This document shows positions 28,691 to 38,319 of a stretch of 64,000 nt of DNA, piece by piece. The stretch's first letter is position 1. Every line of letters starts with the position of its first letter. The notes under the pieces are model-generated. The model worked only from the letters and a program-made list of their open reading frames with translations. It was not told where the DNA came from and made no database searches. The position numbers were made by a program, and so were the translations under genes. The DNA comes from Enterobacter cloacae (GTDB lineage: Bacteria; Pseudomonadota; Gammaproteobacteria; Enterobacterales; Enterobacteriaceae). The stretch is from NCBI RefSeq assembly GCF_011078175.1, contig NZ_JAALCJ010000001.1:803255-867254 (forward strand), read 5' to 3'.

Positions 28691-29245
28691 TCAAAGTTTT
28701 TCAGTTTCAACGCGTTCGCGTATCACCACTGCGGGGTTGCCACGGCAAACTGTATTTGCCGGTAGCGATTTAAAAACGCTGCTGCGGGCACCGACTACCG
28801 TGCCATCGCCAACAGAAACACCAGGTGCAACAAAGACGTCTGTTGCCAGCCAGCATTTTTCGCCGATCACAACAGGCGTAGCGGTAATATCAAAATGCTG
28901 ACTCATAAAATCGTGGCTGCCGGTGCACAAATAACACTTCTGTGAAACCACCGAATTTGCGCCAATCGTAATCTCGCCAAGGGTATATAACACTGCGTCA
29001 TCCCCAACCCAGGCGTAATCCCCAAGCGTTAATTTCCAGGGATAAGTAATTTTTACCGAAGGACGAATGACTACGTTTTTTCCTATTTTTGCGCCAAACA
29101 GACGCAGTAAAAATGCGCGCCAGCGGTACAGTATTTGCGGCGACCAGGCAAATAACGTTGCCTGTACAGCCCACCACAGTTGAACTTTAATACCGTTCCC
29201 GCCCCGAAAACCTTTCGGCACGGAGAATCCATTTAATTCCTGCAT
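28691..29245 (-). CDS. wcaF: Colanic acid O-acetyltransferase WcaF
   Basis: Left-handed beta-helix (hexapeptide-repeat) acyltransferase of 184 residues, expected to O-acetylate a sugar of the colanic acid unit. Hexapeptide repeats are visible as runs of I/V/L-G-x-x-x-x, for instance from IGKNVVIRPSVKITYP to VGARSSVFKSLPAN. It lies 16 bases after wcaE and 21 before gmd. Acetyl-CoA as donor is a family-level inference. Confidence 0.93.
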   Translation of the reverse strand: MQELNGFSVPKGFRGGNGIKVQLWWAVQATLFAWSPQILYRWRAFLLRLFGAKIGKNVVIRPSVKITYPWKLTLGDYAWVGDDAVLYTLGEITIGANSVVSQKCYLCTGSHDFMSQHFDITATPVVIGEKCWLATDVFVAPGVSVGDGTVVGARSSVFKSLPANTVCRGNPAVVIRERVETEKL

Positions 29246-29261
29246 TACGTTTCCTTATATC

Positions 29262-30008
29262 TCAGGCTTTGTTATATAAGGCTTTCGCTTTACCCGTCGT
29301 TTTCAGACGTAAGAAATAAGATAATTCCGCCCAGAACCCCGGCACGCGTAATATTTTACGCTGCACGTTTTTGGCATCCTGGCACAGTTCCAGATTATTC
29401 GAGGTTGACACGCCACCCATTGAAAATTCAGATACCAGTCCTTTAATTCGACGGAACGGGTAGCCAGATTTGTACAGGCTGGCGGCCAGGGCATAATCTG
29501 ATGACACTTTATAGCGTAAATCGTAAGGCTGTTTTTTCAGGCCGCTCATTGGGAAGAAAATAGCCTGATGGCTGGCCGGCAGGCTGTGGTAGATATACCA
29601 GCCAGGTTTCGCGCCGCGCAGCACTTTTTTCCCCTCGCCGAAATCAAGCAGCGCATCACCAATAAACATGGCATCTTCTTTCTGCCGCGCCAGCTGGCGG
29701 GCAAACAGCGCCACATCTTCATGAAACACGTCGCCGGAGTTGAGGAAGATGGCGTAACGCCCCTGCGCCAGGGTGATGCCTTTATTCATGGCATCGTAAA
29801 TGCCGTTATCTTTCTCGCTGATGTAACGTAAGTTGAACTCACCGTTGAGTTTTTCCAGGAACTCCGCCGTGCCGTCGTTCGAGCCGCCATCGACCACGAT
29901 CCACTCAAAGGTGAGGCTCGGATCGCGCGCCAGGTTGCGCAGCGAGCGCCAGGTTTTTACCACCCCTTCGTAGTTACGAAAAGCGACAGTAATGACGCTA
30001 AGAAACAT
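29262..30008 (-). CDS. wcaE: Colanic acid glycosyltransferase WcaE
   Basis: GT2, GT-A fold, 248 residues. It starts [20 protein letters not shown], has [13 protein letters not shown] and the later YDAMNKGI of the family. In the E. coli pathway WcaE is thought to add the first fucose to the glucose begun by WcaJ. It follows wcaD by 12 bases. Confidence 0.93.
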   Translation of the reverse strand: MFLSVITVAFRNYEGVVKTWRSLRNLARDPSLTFEWIVVDGGSNDGTAEFLEKLNGEFNLRYISEKDNGIYDAMNKGITLAQGRYAIFLNSGDVFHEDVALFARQLARQKEDAMFIGDALLDFGEGKKVLRGAKPGWYIYHSLPASHQAIFFPMSGLKKQPYDLRYKVSSDYALAASLYKSGYPFRRIKGLVSEFSMGGVSTSNNLELCQDAKNVQRKILRVPGFWAELSYFLRLKTTGKAKALYNKA

Positions 30009-30020
30009 AAGACCACCTCG

Positions 30021-31241
30021 TCATGAATTCGTAATATTAAGCGCTTTACGCAAAATAAACGGACAAACAATTAAGAATGCATATTCCGGGCTAAATATTG
30101 ACCCGGTAAAAAACAGCGACACCGGTGTAAACAGATAAAGCTGCACGCGAAAGTTCTGGTTATCACCAAACGCGTTAATCATCATTTTGAAAACTTTAAA
30201 CAGATACCACAGCGTCAACAGTACGGCGAACCAGGAAAAATAAATAATTAACAGATACAGACCATTGTCTATGGTTTTACCGACATCCGCACCGTTAAAG
30301 ATTCCGAATGATGCAACATATTCGTAAAGTGAGCCGAATCTTACTACACCATCAATATGGGTTAAGGAATACCCCACCATCACCAGTGGACCAATGATGC
30401 GATAATAGGACGACGAGCCTTCCGTTCCCAAATCACCCAGACGTTCTGAGATGTACGGAAACGCAAATATTACGCCCACTAAAAATACCGTCAGAGAAAT
30501 TATCGCCAGCGGCAGTTTTTTCTTAATCGCCTCTTTGTTCAGGTACTGGAACGCCCACTCCAGCAGGTAAAAAAGAATAAACGTCATGACCCCGGAGAAT
30601 GACCCTGACAGAACGATTCCTGCAAGAATCATAGCATCGGTCTTGGGGGTTTTGATACCGAACTGTTTGATGCTGAGCCAAATTGAGATTAATGCCAGAG
30701 CAAAAAACGCCGGTTCAAAATAGAGCGCGGTGGTACGTTTGCCACCAAACTTAATAAAGTTCAGAACATAGCTGTTACTGTATATAAGATATTTCGAAAT
30801 TATTTCCATCAGACTACTGCCGCCTGTGAGAATAATTTGCGCCATCTCCATTGCCGCAAGCATAACAATTAGCCCGACGACAATATAAAAGAACCTGAGG
30901 ATTTTCCGATAATTGTGCGGTGAAATCGTTTTAAAGCGAATACTCCACACCATGCCAATAATGATAACAATATACACAAACAGCATGGTGGAGGTGACAT
31001 ATTTGCTGGCATCCAGCGACTGACCAAAGATGTAGTTAAACGCCGTCAGACCAAACCCGACGCCCAGCGCAATCATCAGCTTTTTGAGGTTAAGCTTGTC
31101 CACGTAAAGCAACAGCAGAACCGGCAGGAAGGTGACGATAGTGATCGGGAAGCTTTCACCGAGCTGGGCAATCTTGACGTTGACCAGCAGGTAGATCAGC
31201 GGCAGCAGCAGATAACTACAGATTCTGATAGAACGAGACAT
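30021..31241 (-). CDS. wcaD: Colanic acid polymerase WcaD
   Basis: Wzy-type polymerase joining colanic acid repeat units in the periplasm; 406 residues with about ten or more membrane segments. ATG 31241 (MSRSIRICSYLLLPLIYLLV) is chosen: it gives the E. coli length and start. The open frame runs 192 bases further upstream, but there it is only the shadow of wcaC. The gene begins 26 bases inside wcaC, an unusually large overlap for the operon, suggesting reinitiation. AT-richer than its neighbours, as polymerases often are. Confidence 0.93.
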   Translation of the reverse strand: MSRSIRICSYLLLPLIYLLVNVKIAQLGESFPITIVTFLPVLLLLYVDKLNLKKLMIALGVGFGLTAFNYIFGQSLDASKYVTSTMLFVYIVIIIGMVWSIRFKTISPHNYRKILRFFYIVVGLIVMLAAMEMAQIILTGGSSLMEIISKYLIYSNSYVLNFIKFGGKRTTALYFEPAFFALALISIWLSIKQFGIKTPKTDAMILAGIVLSGSFSGVMTFILFYLLEWAFQYLNKEAIKKKLPLAIISLTVFLVGVIFAFPYISERLGDLGTEGSSSYYRIIGPLVMVGYSLTHIDGVVRFGSLYEYVASFGIFNGADVGKTIDNGLYLLIIYFSWFAVLLTLWYLFKVFKMMINAFGDNQNFRVQLYLFTPVSLFFTGSIFSPEYAFLIVCPFILRKALNITNS

Positions 31242-32433
31242 ACTCCTCCAGCATCTGTTGTCCACTGTACGCCCTGCGGCTGCGGTTGCGGAACGATTCC
31301 AGGTCCGTGCCAAAAACAGCCTGCGCGATATCGGCCTTCGACAACTGCACCAGCGGCAGTACCTCGTTTTCACTGAAGGTTTTACCGCCCGATTTCTCCA
31401 GCACCTCACGCGCGGCGTCGCTGTGGGTGGCAATCACCGGCACGCCGATGGAGAGCGCTTCGCACAGGATCAGCGGGTAGTTGTCCACGCGGGAGCTGAA
31501 CACCAGCGCGTCCATACCGTTAAGCGCGCTCATCAGTTTGCGCTTGTCGGTTTCAAACCCGTGGTTCACCACGTTAGTACCGTCGAACGGCGAGAATTTG
31601 CCGAAAGTATGCAGTTCAATCCTGTCGCCGAGCGCCATCATGGCGCGCACCAGCTGTTGGTTAGTTTTGCCGTCGTAGCGCAGGTCATGGGCAACAACCG
31701 CAATTTTCGGCTTGCCGGCGGTAACGGCTTCGGGCGTCAGTTCAGCCAGGATCGCTTCCGTCGCCACATCGATACCGTTATTAATGATTTTGCAGCGTCC
31801 TGCTCCATACAGGCTATTGAAGGCGTCCGCCACGTGCTGGCTTGGAGAGATAAAGGTGCAGCCGAGCGAGAGCATATCGCGGAACAGCTGACGCTTACCC
31901 TCAACCAGCTGATGCGCGCGATCGACCTTCACCGGCGGGTAGTTGCTTAACGTCGGGCATTTCTGGCAGCTATCTTTCCAGCCTTCGCAGCCGTCGGTAA
32001 AGGCGCAGCGTCCGGTCACGCTCCAGTGGTCGTGGAGCGTCCAGACGAAGCGGGTGTCCGGCTTGTGCGCCTTCACCTTGCCACAAAACGCCACCACCTC
32101 TTCCAGATTCAGCCAGTAGCTGTGCAGCACGTGGAAGTGCAGCACAACCGGGCCGCTGGTGCGGGTAACGGTGCGGTAGAGATTATTCAGGTTGCCGAAC
32201 AGATCGCGGTTAAACAGGCGGAACAGCGCAATATTGGCGATGGAGGTCAGACGTGGCGTCTGCTTCAGCACCTGCGGATAGTTATCATGGCTGACGCTTT
32301 TCTTGCCGCCTTTACCGTAACCGTAAACAAAGCGCGACTGTAATCCTTTTTGCAGCGCGCGCTGATGCAGATCCAGCGCTACGCCTGCCGCCCCGCCCTC
32401 TGCGAGACGCACGTTAAATTGCAGAATGTTCAT
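31216..32433 (-). CDS. wcaC: Colanic acid glycosyltransferase WcaC
   Basis: GT4-type transferase of 405 residues; in the E. coli pathway it is assigned a galactosyl transfer. It starts MNILQFNVRLAEGGAAGVAL and has a cluster of cysteines (CAFTDGCEGWKDSCQKCP) typical of the family, followed by the C-terminal GT-B domain with LILCEALSIGVPVIAT. Overlaps wcaB by four bases upstream and wcaD by 26 bases downstream. Confidence 0.94.
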   Translation of the reverse strand: MNILQFNVRLAEGGAAGVALDLHQRALQKGLQSRFVYGYGKGGKKSVSHDNYPQVLKQTPRLTSIANIALFRLFNRDLFGNLNNLYRTVTRTSGPVVLHFHVLHSYWLNLEEVVAFCGKVKAHKPDTRFVWTLHDHWSVTGRCAFTDGCEGWKDSCQKCPTLSNYPPVKVDRAHQLVEGKRQLFRDMLSLGCTFISPSQHVADAFNSLYGAGRCKIINNGIDVATEAILAELTPEAVTAGKPKIAVVAHDLRYDGKTNQQLVRAMMALGDRIELHTFGKFSPFDGTNVVNHGFETDKRKLMSALNGMDALVFSSRVDNYPLILCEALSIGVPVIATHSDAAREVLEKSGGKTFSENEVLPLVQLSKADIAQAVFGTDLESFRNRSRRAYSGQQMLEEYVSFYQNL

Positions 32434-32921
32434 TTAATCACCTTCACGCGGGCTTTCTCACCCACCACCAGCGCGTTGTCCGGAATGCTGTCCAGCACCA
32501 CGCTGCCTGCGCCAATCGTCACGTTATTGCCCACGGTAATCTCTCCGATCATCACCACGTTGGCGCCGAGTTCGACGTTATTGCCAATCACCGGGCAGGC
32601 CAGGCTGTCCGGCCCGCGGTTGCCGATCGTCACCCCGTGGCGAATGGTGAAATCATCACCCGCGACCACGAACTTGTTGATGACCACCGCATAGCCGTGA
32701 TGAATGGTAAAGCGGCGGCCGATGGTGGCAGCGGCCTGAATTTCATAGCCAAAAAAGCATTCGGTGATGATGCGATACAGCACCAGCACCGGCGCGGCCC
32801 AGATATTGTTCAGCACATTTTTTTTGCGCCATACGGAGCAAAAATGCGCAATGCGGTAGGCCAGAACCATGCAGCACGGGCGCAGGCTCCAGCTGTTAGC
32901 GCGGCAATCTTCCAGAAACAT
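32430..32921 (-). CDS. wcaB: Colanic acid O-acetyltransferase WcaB
   Basis: Serine-acetyltransferase-like hexapeptide-repeat protein of 163 residues, thought to O-acetylate colanic acid. Hexapeptide repeats are visible in IGRRFTIHHGYAVVINK and VIGNNVELGANVVMIGE. The motif HHGYAVVI resembles the active region of CysE-type enzymes. Its start overlaps the wcaA stop by one base and its stop overlaps the wcaC start by four, so the three are translationally chained. Confidence 0.94.
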   Translation of the reverse strand: MFLEDCRANSWSLRPCCMVLAYRIAHFCSVWRKKNVLNNIWAAPVLVLYRIITECFFGYEIQAAATIGRRFTIHHGYAVVINKFVVAGDDFTIRHGVTIGNRGPDSLACPVIGNNVELGANVVMIGEITVGNNVTIGAGSVVLDSIPDNALVVGEKARVKVIK

Positions 32922-33763
32922 TATTTCCCCCGAAGCCCGTCAGCCAGACGCTTGCCGTTACGCACCGACAGCAGCGTCAGCAGCGTGCGCCAGTTCATGC
33001 GCTTATTGCGGATCTGATAGAGGGTAAAGAGCTGATACTTCCGGCTGGCACGGTCAAACTTGTCCTTGTGCTTGCGGTAAAAATGGAAGTAGCCCGAAAA
33101 CTTCTTCGGCGAGGAGGTGATTTGCATCTCCCCGTGGTTGATGTGCAGGATCTGCGTGGCCTCTTCCACTTTCCACGGCTCGCCATACTCCACCACCATC
33201 CGCAGAAAGATGTCGTAATCCTGCGCGGCTTTCAGTTCGGTATCGAACAGGCACTCCTTAAAGCGCCAGGCCCAGGTAAACACCTGATTACCGATGATGT
33301 TGCGCTTGTAGAACAGGCGGCGGGAATAGGGTGATTTCGGATACAGCGGCAGGCTCGCGGGCTGCGAGTAAACCTCGCCCTGACAGACGTAGTCGTTGGC
33401 ATAGAGAAACGCGTGGGTCACCAGCTGCGCCTTGTGCGACAGGAAGATCGACAGGCGGTTTGGCGTCCATTCATCATCGTCGTCGATACCAGTCAGATAC
33501 TGTCCTTTCGCCTGCATAATCGCCTGGTTGCGCACCGCACACGCCCCGGAATTGATGGCGTTATGCGTGTACACCACGCGCGGATCGTTCAGGTCTTCGA
33601 CAAACTTTTGCAGTTGTTCATAAGAGGAGGAACAGTCATCCACGATAATCAGTTCCCAGTTATCGTAATCCTGACGCAGGACCGATTTAATCGCGCGGAT
33701 CGCCAGCTGCTGACGATTCCATGTCGGCATATAGATAGAAATCAAAGGGCGTTGTGTGCTCAT
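32921..33763 (-). CDS. wcaA: Colanic acid glycosyltransferase WcaA
   Basis: GT2, GT-A fold, 280 residues from ATG 33763. This start has a clear AAGGGGAAG ribosome site; an upstream reading that runs into the palindromic repeat was rejected. It contains ISIYMPTWNRQQLAIRAIKS at the start, VDDCSSS, and GIDDDDEW as the metal-binding motif. In the E. coli pathway it is assigned glucuronic acid transfer. The gap to wzc (110 bases) holds a palindromic repeat. Confidence 0.95.
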   Translation of the reverse strand: MSTQRPLISIYMPTWNRQQLAIRAIKSVLRQDYDNWELIIVDDCSSSYEQLQKFVEDLNDPRVVYTHNAINSGACAVRNQAIMQAKGQYLTGIDDDDEWTPNRLSIFLSHKAQLVTHAFLYANDYVCQGEVYSQPASLPLYPKSPYSRRLFYKRNIIGNQVFTWAWRFKECLFDTELKAAQDYDIFLRMVVEYGEPWKVEEATQILHINHGEMQITSSPKKFSGYFHFYRKHKDKFDRASRKYQLFTLYQIRNKRMNWRTLLTLLSVRNGKRLADGLRGK

Positions 33764-33777
33764 GGTCTTCCCCTTAT

Positions 33778-33869
33778 CCCTCACTCCGACCCTCTCCCGG
33801 AGGGAGAGGGAGAAAAGCTGCACCATGCAGCCCTCTCTCCCCTCTGGGGAGAGGGTTAGGATGAGGGGG
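33778..33869. repeat. Double palindromic repeat (CCCTCTCCCC family) between wzc and wcaA
   Basis: Two units of the same family as at 21869-21952: GACCCTCTCCCGGAGGGAGAGGG, then CCCTCTCTCCCCTCTGGGGAGAGGG-type arms, with outer CCCTCACTC / GATGAGGGGG arms in opposite order. They are separated by about 15 bases. It fills the gap between the export module and the first transferase gene. Confidence 0.8.
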
Positions 33870-33873
33870 ATTA

Positions 33874-36036
33874 TTATTTACTGTCAGACTTGTATTCGTA
33901 CTCGTAGTAGCCGTAATCCTGATACCCGGTTGCGCGGCGGAAGATGGAGTTCAGGATCACTCCCTTCACCTCAATACCGTTCTGCTCAAAGCGGCTCAGG
34001 CTGGTCTCCACTTCCTTCAGGGTGTTCACCGCATAGCGTGCGACCATCAGCGTGGTGCCCGCGTGACGCCCTACCACGGCGGCGTCGGTGACTGCCAGGA
34101 TTGGCGGGGTATCTATCAGCACCAGGTCGTAGTTTTTGCTTGCCCACTCAATCAGCTGCGTGAAACGCTCGCTCATCAGCAGTTCAGACGGGTTCGGCGG
34201 CACCTGACCACGCGGGATCAGGTCAAACTTCGGAATCGAGGTCGGCTTGGCGCTCTCGCTGATTTCTCCTTTACCGAGCAGAATTTCCGACAGGCCGTTA
34301 ACGTTATTGGTGCCCAGCAGCTCGTGGGTATAGCCCTTACGCATATCGCAGTCGATCAGCAGCACGCGCTTGTTAGTCTGGCTCACCACCGCCGCCAGGT
34401 TGGCGCAGACGAAGGTTTTACCGATTGACGGGCTAACGCCGGTCATCATCAGGACGTTGTTTTTGGCCTGCATCATGGCGAAGTGGAGGCTGGTACGCAG
34501 GCTGCGCACCGCTTCAATCGCCAGGTCAGTCGGGTTACCCACGGCCAGCAGCTGGCTCTGCTTGTAACGCTTGACGCCCTTAACGGTTTTGACGCTGTCA
34601 CGGGACTTCTGCCACTCGGAGAGCGGGATGCTTGCGTACACGCTGATCCCGTTCTCTTCCAGCACCTGCGGGCTTTCGATACCGCGGTTGAACAGCGAGC
34701 GCAGCAGCACGCCGACGATAGAGAGCATCAGGCCGAGAATAATGCTGCCGAGGATAATCAGCGCTTTCTTCGGCTTCAGCACGCCAGGCTGGGTAATCGC
34801 CGGGTCAACGATACGCACGTCGCCGACGGTGCTGGCTTCGGTGATTTTCAGCTCCTGCTGTTTGTTCAGCAGCTGCATGTAAACCTGCTGGCCGGATTCC
34901 ACATCACGCGTCAGGCGTACAATTTCCTGCTGCGTCTTCGGCATTGCGGTCACGCGATCGTTCAGCTTCGCCTTCTCTTCTTCCAGGGTACGACGTTTTT
35001 CCAGCAGCGTGCGGTACGCCGGATGACGTTTGGTATAGAGCTTGGAAATCTCCGCCTCTTTGAAGGTCAGCTCGTTCAGCTGCGCATCAATATTGACCAT
35101 GGAGTCGAGAACCGATTTCGCCTCCAGCGGCAGATCGACGGAATCCTTGTCCTGACGGTACGCGTTCAGCTTATTCTCTGCATCATCCAGACGGGCGCGC
35201 ACCTCCGGCAGCTGTTTACTGAGAAACGCCAGACTTTTTGCGGCTTCCGCTGACTTACGCTCAACGTTCTGCTCCAGATAGTTGCGGGTGATGCTATTAA
35301 GGATGTCGCGGATTTGATCCTTGTCTTCACCGGTGAAAGTCATGCTCAGAACGCCGGTATCCTTGCCGTTTTCGGTGACGGTCAGGTTGTTTTGCAGGTT
35401 GTTGATCATCCCGAGCGTCGAGAATTTGGTGACCGTAAACTCCCCGCCCTCATGCGCCTGAATTGCGCTGACCTTGATGCTGACGCCCTCTTTGGTCAGC
35501 ATCTGCCCTACTTCGCCGCGCGCGCTGAAGCCCGCGTCGCTGGTCAGCTGATACTGTTTTGGCCCCAGCACGGTCAGGGTAAAGGTTTGGTCCCCTGCCC
35601 CTTTTGGGATCACGAAGTCGGTCACTTTTACCGTATCGTTACTGCGCCCCATCAGGCGATCCCAGCCTGCGCCAAACACCGGGAAGGTATTTTTGGTGAC
35701 CGCAATATCCAGCCCCAGATCGTGAACCGTTTTGCCCAGTACCAGGCGCGACTGGATCAGCTGAATTTCGGCTTCCGATGCCGGCGGCTTGTTGGCCAGC
35801 GCCGAGCCGATATCCTGAACCAGCGAGTTACCGGTATTTTGTTCGATTTGCACCAGCGCGTCGGCGCTGTAAATAGGCGTTGCGAACAGCGTATAGACGA
35901 TCGCCGCCACGGCAAAAATGGCGGTAATACCCAGCACCCACCATTTCGCTTCAATAACGGTCCCGACCAGGCGACCGATATCGATTTCATCACTGCCCGA
36001 CGTCGGGGCAGCAGAAGGCCTTGTTTTTTCTGTCAT
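33874..36036 (-). CDS. wzc: Colanic acid tyrosine autokinase Wzc
   Basis: Inner-membrane polysaccharide co-polymerase 2a and BY-kinase, 720 residues from ATG 36036 (AGGG upstream). The N-terminal Wzz domain has TM1 at about 34-54, then a long periplasmic coiled-coil region, TM2 around 425-447 and a cytoplasmic kinase. Walker A is SPSIGKT (about 535-541), Walker A' LLIDCDMR and Walker B LVLIDTPP. The C-terminus is a tyrosine cluster, GYQDYGYYEYEY, the autophosphorylation tail. Cycling of phosphorylation with Wzb controls polymer export through Wza. Two bases separate it from wzb. Confidence 0.97.
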   Translation of the reverse strand: MTEKTRPSAAPTSGSDEIDIGRLVGTVIEAKWWVLGITAIFAVAAIVYTLFATPIYSADALVQIEQNTGNSLVQDIGSALANKPPASEAEIQLIQSRLVLGKTVHDLGLDIAVTKNTFPVFGAGWDRLMGRSNDTVKVTDFVIPKGAGDQTFTLTVLGPKQYQLTSDAGFSARGEVGQMLTKEGVSIKVSAIQAHEGGEFTVTKFSTLGMINNLQNNLTVTENGKDTGVLSMTFTGEDKDQIRDILNSITRNYLEQNVERKSAEAAKSLAFLSKQLPEVRARLDDAENKLNAYRQDKDSVDLPLEAKSVLDSMVNIDAQLNELTFKEAEISKLYTKRHPAYRTLLEKRRTLEEEKAKLNDRVTAMPKTQQEIVRLTRDVESGQQVYMQLLNKQQELKITEASTVGDVRIVDPAITQPGVLKPKKALIILGSIILGLMLSIVGVLLRSLFNRGIESPQVLEENGISVYASIPLSEWQKSRDSVKTVKGVKRYKQSQLLAVGNPTDLAIEAVRSLRTSLHFAMMQAKNNVLMMTGVSPSIGKTFVCANLAAVVSQTNKRVLLIDCDMRKGYTHELLGTNNVNGLSEILLGKGEISESAKPTSIPKFDLIPRGQVPPNPSELLMSERFTQLIEWASKNYDLVLIDTPPILAVTDAAVVGRHAGTTLMVARYAVNTLKEVETSLSRFEQNGIEVKGVILNSIFRRATGYQDYGYYEYEYKSDSK

Positions 36037-36038
36037 TG

Positions 36039-36482
36039 TTATCCCTGCTGAGCTTTCAGTGCCTGCGCCCACTGACGGGCAGACTGGTCTAGTAAGGTGT
36101 AAACCGCCTCAAAGGCCTCGCGGCTCTTGCGATACGGATCGGGAATTTCGCGCTCGCCATCCCAGTGACCAAACAGCATCACCTTGCCGCGCATCTCCGG
36201 TGCGATATCGCACAGCGCGTGAATGTGGCGTTTTTCCATCGCGAGGATCAGGTCGTATTCCCGGCACATCCGGCCAGAGACCTGACGGGCAACGTGCCCG
36301 TCGAGTGAGAGGTTATGCTCAAGGGCAACGCTTGCGGCACGTTCGTCGGCACCCTTTCCGACCAGCGCGCCCAGCCCTGCGGAGTCGACCGTTAACGCAG
36401 GCTGGTAATTTTTCAACAGCCTTTCAGCCGTGGGGGAACGGCAAATGTTCCCCACGCACACCACCAGAATTTTGTTAAACAT
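36039..36482 (-). CDS. wzb: Low-molecular-weight protein tyrosine phosphatase Wzb
   Basis: Dephosphorylates Wzc. 147 residues with the catalytic P-loop CVGNICRS (C9, R15) at the N-terminus and the general acid aspartate in IPDPYRKS near residue 115. Standard length. It lies between wza (6 bases) and wzc (2 bases), the normal module order. Confidence 0.97.
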   Translation of the reverse strand: MFNKILVVCVGNICRSPTAERLLKNYQPALTVDSAGLGALVGKGADERAASVALEHNLSLDGHVARQVSGRMCREYDLILAMEKRHIHALCDIAPEMRGKVMLFGHWDGEREIPDPYRKSREAFEAVYTLLDQSARQWAQALKAQQG

Positions 36483-36488
36483 CGCGGC

Positions 36489-37625
36489 TTACCAGTTATG
36501 AACGTCGCTCGCCGTATCCGTCATGTAGCGAACGCCACTGATGGTAGGCAGCAACTGGTTGATCAGACGGTTCCAGCGGGCAACCGGCGCGGTGGTGACA
36601 TAGACCACATCGTACGGCTGGAGACGGAACGACGTTGCCATGACCAGCGATGTCGCATCGGACATATCCAGCTGGTAGATATTGGCAATCTTGCCCTTCG
36701 CGTTCTCGCCTTTGATAGGACGGATCACGAAGATGCCGCTGGCGTTGGAGGCGGTCAGATCGATGCCTTCCGCATTGCCCAGCGCTTCGGTCAGGGTCAT
36801 ACCGCTGAAGTCCATCTTGAGGGTGCTCTGTTTCTTCACTTCACCCATCACGAACACTTTCAGATCGTCGTTGCGCGGCACGTACAGAATGTCTCCCGGA
36901 TAGAGGAGGCGGTTCTGGGTCAGGTCACCGTTTTGCATCAGCGCCTGAAGCGAAATGCGCTGCTCTTTGCCGTTGTGGGTCAGCACCACGTTGCGCCAGT
37001 CAGCGCCGTCGGTTAAGCCGCCTGCGGCATTGATCGCATCGAGAACGGTGAGCGGGACGTTAGTGATCGCCTGCTGGCCGGATTTATTGACCTGGCCAGA
37101 GATATAGGCTTTCTGGGATCGGAACGCGGCGATATTAACGTCAACCTGCGGGTCAGCAATGTACTGCGCCAGGCGGCCGGTAATATCACTACGGATCTCA
37201 GCAAGGGTTTTACCCGCGACGTGCACTTTGCCAATGTAGGGATAGAACATGGTGCCATCGGACTGTACCCAGTTACCGGTGTCGCTTGAGCTGCGGTACT
37301 GGCCCGCAGGTGTGGTCAGCTCCGGGTGATCCCAGACGGTCACGTTAATGACGTCACCCGGACCCACGCGATACTGGTAAGAAGCAATTTCCTGGTCCAG
37401 AGACATATTTGGCTGTGCAACATTTGGACGTGGGCGTAATTGTTCTACCAGACGTGGGGTTAATGGATAAACATTCACCATTTTGTCGAGATCAAAATCA
37501 GCATCCTGCTGTTTAATCACATCCTTGCCCATTGTTGACATATTGCTGCCGGGAAAGACCGTGCAACCACTCATCAAGGTCACAGACACCAATAATGGCA
37601 TCAATTTCATTTTGGATTTCATCAT
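36489..37625 (-). CDS. wza: Outer-membrane polysaccharide export lipoprotein Wza
   Basis: Octameric outer-membrane channel for colanic acid. 378 residues; signal peptide [17 protein letters not shown] and lipobox LMSGC with the acylated cysteine at C21. The Poly_export domain ([20 protein letters not shown]) and SLBB-type repeats follow, with a C-terminal amphipathic segment ending in W that forms the barrel. The second of the two starting ATGs could also be used. First gene of the operon, with a leader of several hundred bases containing JUMPStart/ops; RcsAB control is expected. Confidence 0.97.
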   Translation of the reverse strand: MMKSKMKLMPLLVSVTLMSGCTVFPGSNMSTMGKDVIKQQDADFDLDKMVNVYPLTPRLVEQLRPRPNVAQPNMSLDQEIASYQYRVGPGDVINVTVWDHPELTTPAGQYRSSSDTGNWVQSDGTMFYPYIGKVHVAGKTLAEIRSDITGRLAQYIADPQVDVNIAAFRSQKAYISGQVNKSGQQAITNVPLTVLDAINAAGGLTDGADWRNVVLTHNGKEQRISLQALMQNGDLTQNRLLYPGDILYVPRNDDLKVFVMGEVKKQSTLKMDFSGMTLTEALGNAEGIDLTASNASGIFVIRPIKGENAKGKIANIYQLDMSDATSLVMATSFRLQPYDVVYVTTAPVARWNRLINQLLPTISGVRYMTDTASDVHNW

Positions 37626-37801
37626 TGATTATTTATCACTTTGGCAGAGTAATTATCCTGTGCAATTAAAATAAGCGCGGGTCGTGGTGACAATCAGAAT
37701 GCAGTTAATCATTTAGCAATATAACTGGCATCAGTCCTAAAAAAAGCTTATTCATCCATTGGCTATTGACAGAATAATTGAGGCTGATTCACACGCTTTC
37801 A

Positions 37802-37842
37802 GGCACGCTACCGCCCTTGGCTTTCAGTTACCAATCCACTGA
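37802..37842 (-). promoter_or_regulatory. JUMPStart element with ops site (colanic acid operon)
   Basis: The minus strand carries AGTGGATTGGTAACTG followed by AAAGCCAAGGGCGGTAGCGTG; the last 12 bases are a perfect ops core (complement of 37804-37815). This is the RfaH recruitment site of the 22-kb operon. It differs at several bases from the O-antigen copy at 13699-13738. Confidence 0.9.
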
Positions 37843-38224
37843 CTAAACAATACCTTATGGTTAGACACCCTCTTTGATAAGGCCTTTAACGAAATATATC
37901 AATCACCTCAAAAAGCGGACTGATAATGTATAGCCTTCGCCTAAGACCGAAACAAAAATAGCAACATGGAGATTTAACATTTGTTGCTGGAAGAATTGTT
38001 GCAGCTAACCTAATAGCAGGCAAGGAGACAACCGTCCTAATATTCGTTTTTAAGATTAATATTAAGAGCAAAGTTTTAATGTTTTCGGATTTTCTTTATA
38101 TTGACAAAATAGATCGCCACAGCACTTATTGCGATATATCCTAAATATCGTTTTATGTAATTAAAACTTCGCAATTAACTTATTTACACCGCCCGGAAAA
38201 GGTTTTTTTTGGTGAGTGTAGCAT

Positions 38225-38238
38225 TAAGAGAAATCTCA
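38225..38238. promoter_or_regulatory. Candidate RcsAB box
   Basis: TAAGAGAAATCTCA matches the recalled RcsAB consensus TAAGAAWATTCYTA at 11 of 14 positions and has dyad symmetry. It is about 600 bases upstream of wza, a distance comparable to that of the box before Erwinia amsG, and about 80 bases before yegH. Motif-based inference. Confidence 0.5.
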
Positions 38239-38319
38239 CTCCGGCATTGCAATTTTTGTCGGCTTTATCCATGATCGAAGTGTGACATTAGTCATATAAC
38301 AGAAGGTATTGCATTTACT

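Larger units (their letters stand above)
37626..38319. other. Divergent wza / yegH control region
   Basis: 694 AT-rich bases without a credible gene. From right to left it holds a candidate RcsAB box (38225-38238), a TTGTCA -35-like hexamer on the minus strand (near 38100-38106) with no convincing -10, and the JUMPStart/ops element (37802-37842). A leader of about 170 bases between ops and wza follows. It serves the colanic acid operon leftward and yegH rightward. Confidence 0.7.

Noticed and set aside
31242..31433. N-terminal extension of wcaD by 64 residues
   Set aside because: The extension is the alternative frame of wcaC (Arg/Ser/Cys-rich) and the family starts at MSRSIRIC.
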